Positions 1 to 8,340 are shown, numbered from the stretch's first letter. The stretch is DNA of 64,000 nt from Bacteroidota bacterium (GCA_013285685.1 JABDHD010000007.1:1-64000); one strand, 5' to 3'. The notes: generated from the sequence alone by a model not told the origin. A program made the numbers and translations.

Positions 1-1
1 G

Positions 2-187
2 GGCAACGATCCGAAAACGTCTATTTTGAACGAATGGAACCAGGTACACAGCTGCAAAAATGTTTATGTAACGGATGGCGCCTGCATGACGTCTACATCA
101 TGTCAGAACCCGTCGCTTACCTACATGGCGATGACCGCTCGTGCAGCCAATCATGCTGTAGAAGAGTTGAAGAAGGGGAACGTTTAA
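2..187 (+). CDS. GMC family oxidoreductase, C-terminal fragment (5' end outside window)
   Basis: The last 61 codons of a gene that starts upstream; the frame opens at base 2 and stops at TAA 185-187. The visible tail contains [19 protein letters not shown] followed by an alanine-rich helix, which is the typical end of glucose-methanol-choline flavoenzymes. The Asn of the NP pair is normally one of the two catalytic residues next to the flavin. Its neighbours are a Tat-exported Gfo/Idh/MocA protein and two gluconate-2-dehydrogenase-subunit-3-like small subunits. By family knowledge, GMC large subunits of this group pair with such Tat-bearing small subunits, which carry them across the membrane, and they oxidise sugars or glycosides, often at C3. 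The substrate is inferred from context only, because most of the protein is not visible. Confidence 0.8.
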   Translation, partial: GNDPKTSILNEWNQVHSCKNVYVTDGACMTSTSCQNPSLTYMAMTARAANHAVEELKKGNV

Positions 188-190
188 AAA

Positions 191-277
191 CCTCACCCCA
201 AACCCCTCTCCAAAGGAGAGTGGCTTAAAGAAGAGTGTGCTTTTAAAGCCCTCTCCATTGGAGAGGGTTGGGTGAGG
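191..277. repeat. Nested inverted repeat between GMC and Gfo/Idh genes
   Basis: Left arm 191-211 and right arm 260-277 (GGAGAGGGTTGGGTGAGG) are near-perfect inverted complements. Each arm also carries its own small hairpin, CTCTCC-AAA-GGAGAG at 206-220 and CTCTCC-ATT-GGAGAG at 251-265. The whole element can fold as one long stem or two short ones. It lies between two co-directional genes and could act as a processing or attenuation site. A related C/T-rich hairpin occurs at 32342-32440. No T-run follows, so a simple intrinsic terminator is less likely. Confidence 0.75.
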
Positions 278-311
278 CGAAAATTATCTAACAAGTTGAA
301 ACGAAAAACTA

Positions 312-1736
312 ATGACTGAAGAAGAGAAGCCTGCAAATTCAAGTCCCAACAGGCGGGAGTTTTTAAAAACAAGCGCTGTTGCGGCAGCCAGCTTTATGAT
401 CGTTCCACGTTTTGTTTTGGGCGGTAAGGGCTATACGGCGCCGAGCGACCGCCTGACCGTGGCCAGCGTAGGCGTAGGCGGCAAAGGCTGGAGCGATATC
501 AATTATTTTGATAAAAGCGGTAAAGCTAACGTCGCTTTTTTGTGCGATGTGGACGACCGCAGCATGGCGCCGGCTGTAAAAAAATTCCCTAACGCGAAGA
601 CTTATAAAGACTGGCGTAAGCTGTTTGATGAGCAGTCGAAGAATTTTGATGCCGTGTCTGTTTCAACGCCCGACCATACCCACGCCATAGTGGCTTACCA
701 TGCCATGCAACTGGGCAAGCACGTTTATGTTCAAAAACCATTAACGCATGATATCGCCGAGGCGCGTTTGTTAACCCACGCGGCAAAGCAATACAAGGTG
801 GTTACGCAAATGGGCAACCAGGGCGCGTCAAATGAGGGAACACGACTGATGTCTGAATGGTATGATGCCGGTTTAATAGGCGATGTACATACCATTTACT
901 GCTGGACGAACAGGCCGGTTTGGCCGCAGGGCATCGCTTGGCCTGCAGCTAATCCCAATATCCCGAAAGAACTCGACTGGGACTTGTGGCTTGGTACGGC
1001 TCCTCAAAAAGATTATGTAGATAAGTTGGTGCCGTTTAACTGGCGGGGCTGGTGGGATTATGGCACCGGCGCTTTGGGCGATATGGGCTGTCACCTGGTT
1101 GAGGCCCCTTTCAGGGCGCTGGGCCTTAAATATGTAAAGGACGTGCAGGCTAGCGTAGGGACCGTGTACGTGGACGAATTTAGGGAGGGTCATTTCCCCG
1201 AGAGCTGCCCGCCCTCAAGTCATATTACGCTAACGTTCCCAAAAACTGAAAAGACGCAGGGCGATATTACCATGCACTGGATGGACGGCGGCATACAGCC
1301 TGAGCGTCCTGATGAACTTGGCCCGTCGGAGAACTACGGTGGCGAAGAAGGCAATGGTACATTATTCATTGGCACCAAAGGAAAAATGTATGCAAGCACC
1401 TATTCTGATGCGGCAACTTTGCTTCCCAAAAGCCTCACACAGCAAGCACATGCGCCTCAAAAATGGGCACGTGTGCCGCATGGAGCTGAGGGCCACTATG
1501 CACAGTGGATAGAAGGTTGTATTGCGGGCTATGGTAAAACAGAATTAAGCTCATCATTTGACGTAGCCGGCCCGCTTACCGAGGCGCTGCTAATGGCGAA
1601 CCTGGCCGTACGCGGCCACAGCCTAAAAGGCGGCCGCTTGAAGTACGTGTGGGACAATGAGAACATGAAGGTTACCAACTTTGATGCCGTTAACCAATAT
1701 GTTAAACGTACCTACAGGGAAGGATGGGCGATATAG
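312..1736 (+). CDS. Tat-exported Gfo/Idh/MocA family oxidoreductase
   Basis: A 474-residue protein with a twin-arginine signal (NRREFLKTSAVAAASF, about residues 13-28). The N-terminal Rossmann fold begins at VASVGVGGKGW (about residue 50), and the usual EKP motif appears as VQKPL near residue 140. The C-terminal alpha/beta domain contains GALGDMGCHLVEAP. The family uses NAD(P) to oxidise or reduce sugars. Exported members resemble glucose-fructose oxidoreductase, which carries its nucleotide bound across the membrane. Position between a GMC oxidoreductase and its small subunits suggests action on an oxidised sugar (for example a 3-keto-glycoside) in the periplasm. The exact substrate is not readable from sequence. 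Confidence 0.88.
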   Translation: MTEEEKPANSSPNRREFLKTSAVAAASFMIVPRFVLGGKGYTAPSDRLTVASVGVGGKGWSDINYFDKSGKANVAFLCDVDDRSMAPAVKKFPNAKTYKDWRKLFDEQSKNFDAVSVSTPDHTHAIVAYHAMQLGKHVYVQKPLTHDIAEARLLTHAAKQYKVVTQMGNQGASNEGTRLMSEWYDAGLIGDVHTIYCWTNRPVWPQGIAWPAANPNIPKELDWDLWLGTAPQKDYVDKLVPFNWRGWWDYGTGALGDMGCHLVEAPFRALGLKYVKDVQASVGTVYVDEFREGHFPESCPPSSHITLTFPKTEKTQGDITMHWMDGGIQPERPDELGPSENYGGEEGNGTLFIGTKGKMYASTYSDAATLLPKSLTQQAHAPQKWARVPHGAEGHYAQWIEGCIAGYGKTELSSSFDVAGPLTEALLMANLAVRGHSLKGGRLKYVWDNENMKVTNFDAVNQYVKRTYREGWAI

Positions 1737-1871
1737 TTTTGAGTTATTGAATTATTGATTTATTGAATATTAAATCCGACATTCATTCAATAATTGAATA
1801 ACTCAATAATTCACTAACTCAATAATTCACTAATTGAAATAATTCACTAACTCGATAATTCAAAACTAAAA
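1737..1871. repeat. AT-rich intergenic repeat, TTATTGAATT/AATTCACTAA units
   Basis: The 5' part reads TTGAGTTATTGAATTATTGA and the 3' part holds repeated AATAATTCACTAACTC-type units, so the two halves are roughly complementary and can form a long hairpin between two genes of the cluster. The same word family fills the next two intergenic regions (2499-2644, 3275-3427) and the region before the ABC ATPase gene (20848-20909). No gene, and no T-run that would define a terminator. Confidence 0.65.
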
Positions 1872-2498
1872 ATGAATAGAAGAGACGCAATAGGTAGGGT
1901 AGCCATTTTGATGGGCGGCGCGGTAATTGGCGCCGAGTTTTTCCTGTCGGGTTGTAAACCCAGCGGCGCAAAAAGCGTCGACGACCTGTTTACCGAGGAT
2001 AATACGGCTTTTTTAAACGAAGTGGCCGATACCATTTTGCCCGATACCAAAGCATCGCCCGGCGCAAAGGCGGCAAACGTAGGGAGCTTTATGGCTATAA
2101 TGGTACGCGACTGTTACACTCCGGCCGATCAAAAAACATTTGTAGAAGGTATAGGCAAACTAAACGATGCCGCAAATAAAAAATCAGGCAGCAAGTTTGT
2201 CGATTTAACCCCGCAGCAACGTACCGATCTGTTGGTCGACCTGGATAAAGAACAAAAAGCATTTTCGGCAGACAGGGACAAACAACTGGCGGCCGATGCG
2301 GCAAAACATAAAGGCGAAGCCAATTACAAGGGCCCTGTATTGCCGAGCCACTATTTCAGGATGATGAAGCAGCTCACTTTACTGGGTTACTTTACTTCCG
2401 AGATCGGCGCAACCAAGGCGCTGCGTTATATTGCAGTACCGGGCCGTTATGATGGCTGTGTTCCGTATAAAAAAGGCGATAAAGCCTGGGCAACTTGA
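1872..2498 (+). CDS. Gluconate 2-dehydrogenase subunit 3-like protein, copy 1 (sugar dehydrogenase small subunit)
   Basis: A 208-residue protein starting MNRRDAIGRVAILMGG, a twin-arginine type signal, followed by FFLSGC, a lipobox that would make it a lipoprotein. The mature part has ADTILPDTKASPGAKAANVG and HYFRMMKQLTLLGYFTSE, hallmarks of the gluconate 2-dehydrogenase subunit 3 family. Members act as the small subunit of periplasmic GMC dehydrogenases, carry the Tat signal for the complex and are needed for maturation. A closely similar second copy follows 146 bases downstream. The cytochrome c gene at 8341 is a possible electron acceptor. Substrate inferred from context. Confidence 0.87.
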   Translation: MNRRDAIGRVAILMGGAVIGAEFFLSGCKPSGAKSVDDLFTEDNTAFLNEVADTILPDTKASPGAKAANVGSFMAIMVRDCYTPADQKTFVEGIGKLNDAANKKSGSKFVDLTPQQRTDLLVDLDKEQKAFSADRDKQLAADAAKHKGEANYKGPVLPSHYFRMMKQLTLLGYFTSEIGATKALRYIAVPGRYDGCVPYKKGDKAWAT

Positions 2499-2644
2499 TT
2501 TAATTAGTGATTTAGTGAATTGGCGAATTAGTGAATTAGGTGCGCCGGGTTAATTCGAAATGGCAAACATCCACGAATGCATTAATTCAAACCTTCTAAA
2601 ATCACTAAATCACTAATTCACTAAATCACTAATTGATAACCAAT
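2499..2644. repeat. Mirrored TTAGTGATTTAGTGAATT / AATTCACTAAATCACTAA intergenic repeat
   Basis: Just after the first small-subunit gene the sequence carries TTAGTGATTTAGTGAATT units (about 2502-2539). Just before the second copy it carries the complementary AATCACTAAATCACTAATTC units (about 2600-2634). The arms can pair over roughly 35 bases around a GC-richer centre. The element lies between two paralogous genes, so it may have taken part in the duplication or may set transcript processing. Confidence 0.7.
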
Positions 2645-3274
2645 ATGAATAGAAGAGACGCCCTCAGCCGCGTAGCACTGCTTATGGGCGGCGCAGTAAT
2701 AGGCGCTGAGTTTTTCCTGTCGGGATGCAAGCCAGCTGGTGCGTCCAACGTAGACGACCTTTTCAAGGCCGATAACATTGCTTTTTTAGATGAAGTGGCG
2801 GATACCATTTTGCCTGATACTAAAGCCTCGCCAGGGGCAAAAGCGGCAAAGGTTGGCCAGTTTATGGCCGTGATGATACGCGATTGCTATACGCCGGCTG
2901 ATCAAAAAACATTCATAGCAGGCATCGGCAAATTGAATGATGCTGCCAAAAAACAATCCGGCAGTAATTTCATCGATCTGCCCAACGACAAGCGCACGGC
3001 TTTGCTTATTTCTCTTGATAAAGAACAACAGGAATACTATAAACAGCTCTATAAAAAAATAGATGCTGATATGGCCAAACATAAGAGCGATCCCAATTAC
3101 CAGGAGCCTGATCAGCCAAACCATTACTTCAGAATGATGAAGGAGTTAACCCTATTCGGCTATTTTACTTCGGAGGTCGGTGCAACCAAAGGTTTACGCT
3201 ATATCGAAACCCCCGGCCACTTTGATGGCTGCGTACCTTACAAAAAAGGTGATAGGGCCTGGTCGGAAGATTAA
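2645..3274 (+). CDS. Gluconate 2-dehydrogenase subunit 3-like protein, copy 2
   Basis: A 209-residue paralogue of the preceding gene with the same architecture: MNRRDALSRVALLMGG Tat-type signal, FFLSGC lipobox, ADTILPDTKASPGAKAAKVG and HYFRMMKELTLFGYFTSE. The ATG at 2645 is chosen because it aligns with the start of copy 1; the upstream TTG at 2633 would add four residues ahead of the signal. Differences concentrate in the central part (about residues 115-160), which is where partner specificity could lie. Two small subunits with only one GMC large subunit visible is notable: either a second large subunit lies upstream, or the copies serve enzymes encoded elsewhere. Confidence 0.87.
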   Translation: MNRRDALSRVALLMGGAVIGAEFFLSGCKPAGASNVDDLFKADNIAFLDEVADTILPDTKASPGAKAAKVGQFMAVMIRDCYTPADQKTFIAGIGKLNDAAKKQSGSNFIDLPNDKRTALLISLDKEQQEYYKQLYKKIDADMAKHKSDPNYQEPDQPNHYFRMMKELTLFGYFTSEVGATKGLRYIETPGHFDGCVPYKKGDRAWSED

Positions 3275-3427
3275 GCAGTTTTGAGTTAGTGAATTAGTGA
3301 TTTGGTGAATTGAGCAAAGCTTTACTATGATTTTTATGCAAAATCACCAAACAACCAATTCAAAAACTCGCTAATTTGCAATTATAAAAATCACTAATTC
3401 ACTAATTCACCAACTCACTAATTAAAT
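3275..3427. repeat. Third mirrored TTAGTGAATT / AATTCACTAA intergenic repeat
   Basis: GAGTTAGTGAATTAGTGATTTGGTGAATT-type units at about 3282-3311 face AATCACTAATTCACTAATTCACC units at about 3389-3424, again giving long complementary arms around a less repetitive centre. The right arm ends directly in front of the ATG at 3428, so the hairpin could cover the translation start. Same family as 1737-1871 and 2499-2644. Confidence 0.65.
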
Positions 3428-4597
3428 ATGTCTCACAGAAAACTCCGTATGGGGATGATTGGCGGGGGAAAAGATGCGTTTATAGGCGCAATTCACCGCA
3501 TCGCTGCTAATATGGACGGCCAGGTCGAACTGGTTTGCGGCGCATTAAGCATCAACAAAGAAATTGCGATTGACAGCGGTCATATGCTTTTTTTACCTGA
3601 AGATAGAGTTTACACCAATTTTGAGGAAATGATCAATGCGGAGAGCAAACGCCCGGCAGATCAACGAATGGATTTTGTGACCATCGTTACACCCAATTTT
3701 GCGCATTTTGCACCGGCGATGATGGCGCTTGACCATGGATTCAACGTAGTGATTGAAAAACCCATAGCCTTTACCCTCGACGAGGCAAAACAGCTGAAGA
3801 AAAAGGTTGAAGAAACCGGCCTGATGCTGCTGCTTACCCACACTTATTCGGGCTACCCCTTGGTAAAAGAAGCCAGGGAGCTGGTAAAAAAAGGCGCCTT
3901 TGGCAAGATCAGGAAGATTTATGTAGAATATCACCAGGGATGGCTGAGTAAGCTATCCGAACGCGAAGGCAACGCACAGGCCGCTTGGCGCACCGACCCC
4001 TCAAAATCAGGAAAGAGCGGTTGCATGGGCGACATAGGTACCCACGCGGCCCATTTGGCTGAGTATATCTCCGGACAAAAAATTTCGCAGCTATGTGCAT
4101 CTCTTAATGTAGTTGTCGACGGCCGCATGCTGGATGACGACGGCGCGGTTTTATTGCGGTTTGACGGCGGTGCAACCGGAACGCTTTCAGCCAGCCAGGT
4201 TGCAGCCGGCGAAGAAAATGCACTGAAAATCCGCATATATGGCGAAAATGGCGGCCTGGAATGGGCACAACAGGAGCCGAATACATTAACATTGAGATGG
4301 CTTGACAAGCCTGCACAAACCCTGCGGGCCGGAAGTAATTACGGCGACAGGGAATCGACATTTGCTACCCATAACTGCCGCACGCCCGGCGGCCACCCGG
4401 AGGGCTACCTGGAAGCATTCGGCAACCTGTACCGCAATTTTGCGCTGGCATTAATGGCGAAATTAAATAATGAGCAACCCAAACCCGAATGGCTTGACAC
4501 ACCGGGCGTGGAAGATGGTATCAGGGGAATGGCATTTATTGAAAATGTGGTGGCATCGCACCAAAGCAATGAAAAATGGCGCGATTACGTGGTATGA
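3428..4597 (+). CDS. Gfo/Idh/MocA family oxidoreductase (cytoplasmic)
   Basis: A 389-residue NAD(P)-dependent sugar oxidoreductase without a signal peptide. The Rossmann segment MGMIGGGKDAFIGAIHR is at residues 7-23. The signature VVIEKPIAFTLDEA near residue 110 carries the catalytic Lys of the EKP motif, and GDIGTHAAHLAEY near residue 200 carries the conserved Asp/His. Family members interconvert hydroxyl and keto groups on sugars or inositols. In contrast to the exported relative at 312, this one would act in the cytosol, plausibly reducing an imported keto-sugar. The next catabolic gene (TIM barrel at 5519) lies about 0.9 kb downstream. Confidence 0.88.
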   Translation: MSHRKLRMGMIGGGKDAFIGAIHRIAANMDGQVELVCGALSINKEIAIDSGHMLFLPEDRVYTNFEEMINAESKRPADQRMDFVTIVTPNFAHFAPAMMALDHGFNVVIEKPIAFTLDEAKQLKKKVEETGLMLLLTHTYSGYPLVKEARELVKKGAFGKIRKIYVEYHQGWLSKLSEREGNAQAAWRTDPSKSGKSGCMGDIGTHAAHLAEYISGQKISQLCASLNVVVDGRMLDDDGAVLLRFDGGATGTLSASQVAAGEENALKIRIYGENGGLEWAQQEPNTLTLRWLDKPAQTLRAGSNYGDRESTFATHNCRTPGGHPEGYLEAFGNLYRNFALALMAKLNNEQPKPEWLDTPGVEDGIRGMAFIENVVASHQSNEKWRDYVV

Positions 4598-4667
4598 TGT
4601 TCGGATATGCAGATGTGTGAATGTGCAAATGTGCAAAATACGGACGAGTTGATACGGGCGTACGGAA

Positions 4668-4700
4668 AAACTTACGAAGTTTTCAAAACTTCGTAAGTTT
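4668..4700. repeat. Perfect 15-bp-arm palindromic hairpin
   Basis: Arms 4668-4682 and 4686-4700 are exact inverted complements (AAACTTACGAAGTTT) with a 3-base loop. It lies 70 bases after the Gfo/Idh gene and 90 bases before the DUF6090-like gene. It could end transcription in both directions, but only three T residues close the stem. The rest of 4598-4790 contains short direct repeats of ATTCGTGAAATTCG type and no gene. Confidence 0.8.
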
Positions 4701-4790
4701 CGCTCAAAATGCCAAAGCGACAGGAATTCGTGAAAATTCGCTCCTATTCGTGAAATTCGTGTCAATAAATTAGTGTCTATATAATATTGA

Positions 4791-5516
4791 ATGGCCGAAG
4801 ACGAGATCATAAAAAAGCACACCAAAGCCGCTTACAAAGCATGGCGCGACCCTGAAAAAGATTGGAAGCACAAGCTTAAGGAAATCCTGCTTGAGGTGCT
4901 GATCATTGTTTTCGCGGTTAGTGTTTCCATTTGGTTTCACAATTGGTCGGAAAGCATAAAGGACCACCACGAGGAAAAAGAATTTTTGAAAGGCTTAAAA
5001 GGCGATATTCAGGCCGATCTGAAAGAAATGAACAGCGACAGGGCGGCCCTTCGCAAAGGATTTTTGGCTGTGCGGTATTTCGAAAAGGTTGGCGCCGGGC
5101 AAACATTGAAAGGAGACAGTCTCAATAAAAACCTTTGGATATTTTTTTCGCAGGCGCAAATAAATCCGCGTATCGGCAGGTATGAGGCTTTAAAGGCAAG
5201 CGGCCGGTTTGACATTATTACCAATAAAAAATTGCAATATGATATCATTGACCTTTATCAAAAGGATTTCCCGGAAATTTTCAGACTTAACGCGTTTATG
5301 AATTCGTTAATAGCCGATAAGGTTGATCCCTATATCGGCGATTACATATCGTTTGATAGTAAAGGGGTTACTAATGCTGAGCTGATGCTGCGAAAACCCA
5401 AAATGCGCTTTTTGCTGTTACAGTGCGAGGGTATTTCCAACAGTGCAGAGGCATATTCACGGGGCATCAGCGAAGGCAATCAAATAATAAAAGAGATCGA
5501 CAAAGAATTACAATAA
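4791..5516 (+). CDS. Single-pass membrane protein resembling DUF6090 family
   Basis: A 241-residue protein with a charged N-terminus (about 1-35), one membrane segment EVLIIVFAVSVSIWFHNW near residues 42-59, and a soluble alpha-helical remainder. The segment HNWSES followed by KEFLKGLKGDIQADL is typical of the Bacteroidota DUF6090 proteins, which usually read INNWNE and a helical domain after the membrane helix. No catalytic motif is seen and function is unknown for the family. The downstream TIM-barrel gene begins 2 bases after its stop, so the two are probably co-transcribed, but a functional link is not evident. Confidence 0.7.
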   Translation: MAEDEIIKKHTKAAYKAWRDPEKDWKHKLKEILLEVLIIVFAVSVSIWFHNWSESIKDHHEEKEFLKGLKGDIQADLKEMNSDRAALRKGFLAVRYFEKVGAGQTLKGDSLNKNLWIFFSQAQINPRIGRYEALKASGRFDIITNKKLQYDIIDLYQKDFPEIFRLNAFMNSLIADKVDPYIGDYISFDSKGVTNAELMLRKPKMRFLLLQCEGISNSAEAYSRGISEGNQIIKEIDKELQ

Positions 5517-5518
5517 AT

Positions 5519-6574
5519 ATGAAAACCATAAAAGGCCCTGCAATATTTATAGCACAATTCATCGGCGACGAGGCGCCGTTTAATAGTTTGGAAAGTATTT
5601 GTACCTGGGCAAAAAACCTGGGGTACAAAGGCGTTCAGCTGCCAACGCTTGATCCGCGCTTTATCAATCTGCAAAAAGCTGCAGAAAGTAAAACTTATGC
5701 CGACGAGCTGAAAGGCAGGGTAAATGCCTGCGGCGTTGAGATTACCGAACTTTCTACCCACCTGCAGGGGCAATTGGTTGCGGTGAACGCCGTTTATGAC
5801 ACATTATTTGATGGTTTCGCGCCCGAAAATCTGCGTGGTAATCCAAAGGCACGGCAGGCGTGGGCTGTGCAGCAATTAAAATACGCGGCAAAGGCTTCAC
5901 AAAATTTGGGTTTGAATGCTTCCGTTACCTTCAGCGGCGCGTTGTTATGGCCCATGGTTTACCCCTGGCCGCAAAGGCCGGCAGGTATTGTGGATACCGC
6001 TTTTGAGGAATTGGCTAAACGCTGGACACCAATCCTGGATGTTTACGAAGATTGTGGTATCGACCTGTGCTATGAAATTCACCCGGGCGAAGATTTGCAC
6101 GACGGCATCACTTATGAAATGTTCCTGGATAAAGTAAATCAACACAACCGTGCCTGCCTGTTATTTGACCCCTCGCACTTTGTTTTGCAATGTCTTAATT
6201 ACCTGGAATATATCGACAACTACCACGAGCGCATCAAAATGTTCCATGTAAAAGATGCCGAGTTTAATCCTACCGGTAAACAGGGTGTTTACGGGGGGTA
6301 TCAAAACTGGATCGACCGCGCGGGCCGTTTCCGTTCATTAGGCGATGGGCAAGTTGATTTTAAAGGAATTTTTAGTAAACTTACACAATATAACTACCCG
6401 GGTTGGGCAGTGTTGGAATGGGAATGTGCACTGAAACACCCGGAGGACGGCGCAAGGGAAGGTGCTGAGTTTATTAAAAACCATATTATAAGGGTTACCG
6501 AAAAAGCGTTTGATGATTTTGCGGCATCGGGTTCAAATGATGCATTTAACACGAAAACGTTAGGCATTGATTAA
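5519..6574 (+). CDS. Sugar phosphate isomerase/epimerase (xylose-isomerase-like TIM barrel)
   Basis: A 351-residue protein. The ATG at 5519 is preferred because the longer reading would extend 32 residues into the upstream gene with unrelated composition. Putative metal ligands of the AP-endonuclease-2-like barrel are visible: YEIHPGED (Glu), LLFDPSHF (Asp), MFHVKDAEF (His/Asp) and VLEWECA (Glu). The family isomerises or epimerises sugars and related polyols, and some members act on keto-sugars. There is no signal peptide, so it is cytosolic. Together with the Gfo/Idh enzyme at 3428 it could complete conversion of an imported oxidised sugar. Substrate is unknown. Confidence 0.87.
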   Translation: MKTIKGPAIFIAQFIGDEAPFNSLESICTWAKNLGYKGVQLPTLDPRFINLQKAAESKTYADELKGRVNACGVEITELSTHLQGQLVAVNAVYDTLFDGFAPENLRGNPKARQAWAVQQLKYAAKASQNLGLNASVTFSGALLWPMVYPWPQRPAGIVDTAFEELAKRWTPILDVYEDCGIDLCYEIHPGEDLHDGITYEMFLDKVNQHNRACLLFDPSHFVLQCLNYLEYIDNYHERIKMFHVKDAEFNPTGKQGVYGGYQNWIDRAGRFRSLGDGQVDFKGIFSKLTQYNYPGWAVLEWECALKHPEDGAREGAEFIKNHIIRVTEKAFDDFAASGSNDAFNTKTLGID

Positions 6575-6629
6575 TATGGATATGCTTATTATATTGACAA
6601 TTGTTTAATAACACGCATCGCTTCTACAA

Positions 6630-6950
6630 ATGGACGAAATTCATTCAAAAATCATAGCTGATTTAAACCTTGATATAAAAGTCTTAGATATGCAATTAGA
6701 CGTATTGTTGACTCAAAATATCGACTTAAAGAAACAGCTAAATGAAAAGTTAGTCGAAATTGGAAATGCAAATAATACCATAAACGAGTTATGTTCTTGT
6801 TTAGAAAATTTGCAAGTTACAAGTAAAGCGGCCATAGAAGAATTAATAATCCAAAGAGATCAGCTCCAGGTTCATTTAAAGGATGTCACAGATAAGGCGA
6901 TGGAAGCTTCGATAGTGTACAATGAGCTGATTGAAAAAAAATCGAAATAA
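6630..6950 (+). CDS. Small coiled-coil protein, unrecognised
   Basis: A 106-residue protein made almost entirely of heptad-like helix (IIADLNLDIKVLDMQLDVLL, then QLNEKLVEIGNANNTINEL). No signal peptide, membrane segment or catalytic motif. Codon use and base composition are clearly more AT-rich than the sugar genes on both sides, with many AAA, ATA and TTA codons, which suggests a different origin. It is flanked by short AT-rich spacers and has no obvious operon partner. It could be a structural or adaptor coiled coil; no function is proposed. The long open frame with coherent amphipathic pattern supports a real gene. Confidence 0.6.
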   Translation: MDEIHSKIIADLNLDIKVLDMQLDVLLTQNIDLKKQLNEKLVEIGNANNTINELCSCLENLQVTSKAAIEELIIQRDQLQVHLKDVTDKAMEASIVYNELIEKKSK

Positions 6951-7060
6951 CGGTAACCTGTGAAAAATATATGTGCGCAATTTTTAGGTTGCCGGTTATT
7001 AAAATGAAAATGTTCTGGAAACGAACCAATTTAAACTAACCATAACTAAATTATTGAACA

Positions 7061-8284
7061 ATGCAAACTAACCGTACAGCGTTATTCAGGGCCAGTTGTT
7101 TGTCCCTGTTGGTAACTTCATTATCATTTGGTATCCGGGCAGGCATACTTAATAAGCTTGGATCCGATTTTCACCTCGATAAGACACAACTGGCTTCAAT
7201 TACGGCGACCGCTTTTTGGGGTTTTCCGCTGGCTGTTGTATTTGGCGGAGTGATTGTAGATATCATTGGAATGAAAAGGCTGCTGATCCTTGCCTTCATA
7301 TTTCATCTTTTAGGGATTGTGCTAACCATTAGTACGCCATATTTGTCAAACCCGTTTTGGACGTTATTTTCTTCAACCTTATTAATCGGGCTTGCTAACG
7401 GTACGGTGGAGGCAGCGTGCAACCCTCTGGTTACTACGCTTTATCAGGATAATAAAACAACTAAGCTAAACCATTTTCATTTGTGGTTTCCTGGTGGTAT
7501 TGTAATCGGCTCTTTACTGGTGCTTGTTTTTAATAAGATCGGGCTTGGCTGGCAAATACAGGTAGCAACCATGCTTATACCTACTTTGATATACGGATAT
7601 TTGTTTTCGCGACTTGATTTTCCTGTTACTGAGCGCGTTTCATCAGGTGTTTCAACAGCCGGGATGTATAAAGCGCTTTTGAACCCATTGTTTTTGTTCA
7701 TGTTTATTTGCATGTTCGGCACAGCAATAACCGAGTTATTTACAGGACAGTGGATAGATGTATTGTTGAAGAATGTGACCCAGAACGCCATTTTGATATT
7801 GACTTTGGATACCGGAGTAATGGTAGTTGGGCGTGCTTTCGCCAAACCGGTTTTAAAACTGTTTTCACCGCAGGTTTTGTTATTGATCTCGACCATTTTA
7901 GCTGCATTAGGCATTTACCTCCTGAGCACTTTAACAGGTGACGCTGTTTTCTTCGCCGCAATAATTTTTGGTATGGGTGTTTGTTATTTTTGGCCAACTA
8001 TGCTTGGTTTTGTTAACACGAACCTGCCAAAAACCGGTGCAATTGGTTTAAACTTAATGGGTGGTGCAGGAATGTTCGCGGTTTCTGTTTATACCATTTT
8101 TATGGGTGCTCATTATGATAATATTGTGAAGGCAGCGGGCGGAGATAACAGTACTGCCGGGCAGCAGATATTACAAACCACGCTGATAATCCCACTTGTA
8201 TTAATTGTAGCTTTTACCGGTTTAGTTATTTACATGCGTTTCAAAGGAAAGACTGCTCCGGCAATAGCATCTGCGGCACACTAA
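7061..8284 (+). CDS. MFS transporter, sugar-type (FucP-like)
   Basis: A 407-residue protein with about 12 hydrophobic segments. After the fourth segment it has GLANGTVEAACNPLVTTLY and HLWFPGGIVIG, the pattern of the FHS/FucP-like branch of the major facilitator superfamily, which moves sugars with protons. It lies between the sugar isomerase gene and the cytochrome c/NupG pair. A likely role is import of a mono- or keto-sugar released in the periplasm. The substrate cannot be read from the sequence; no substrate-binding Asp/Glu pair of true FucP was verified. Confidence 0.82.
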   Translation: MQTNRTALFRASCLSLLVTSLSFGIRAGILNKLGSDFHLDKTQLASITATAFWGFPLAVVFGGVIVDIIGMKRLLILAFIFHLLGIVLTISTPYLSNPFWTLFSSTLLIGLANGTVEAACNPLVTTLYQDNKTTKLNHFHLWFPGGIVIGSLLVLVFNKIGLGWQIQVATMLIPTLIYGYLFSRLDFPVTERVSSGVSTAGMYKALLNPLFLFMFICMFGTAITELFTGQWIDVLLKNVTQNAILILTLDTGVMVVGRAFAKPVLKLFSPQVLLLISTILAALGIYLLSTLTGDAVFFAAIIFGMGVCYFWPTMLGFVNTNLPKTGAIGLNLMGGAGMFAVSVYTIFMGAHYDNIVKAAGGDNSTAGQQILQTTLIIPLVLIVAFTGLVIYMRFKGKTAPAIASAAH

Positions 8285-8340
8285 AAAAGAATAAATCGTA
8301 ACTTTAAACATCCCAATAAAAATCAATAAACTCACCCAAA

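Noticed and set aside
1737-3427. Possible CRISPR array in the repeated intergenic words
   Set aside because: Units are short, variable and arranged as mirrored arms around genes, without constant spacers or cas genes.
3931-4308. Minus-strand 125-codon frame opposite the Gfo/Idh gene
   Set aside because: Ser/Pro/Arg-rich product without motifs, fully antisense to a gene with clear family signatures.
5423-5518. N-terminal extension of the TIM-barrel gene
   Set aside because: It lies inside the upstream gene in another frame and reads as Arg/Gln-rich antifamily sequence; the ATG at 5519 gives the normal family start.
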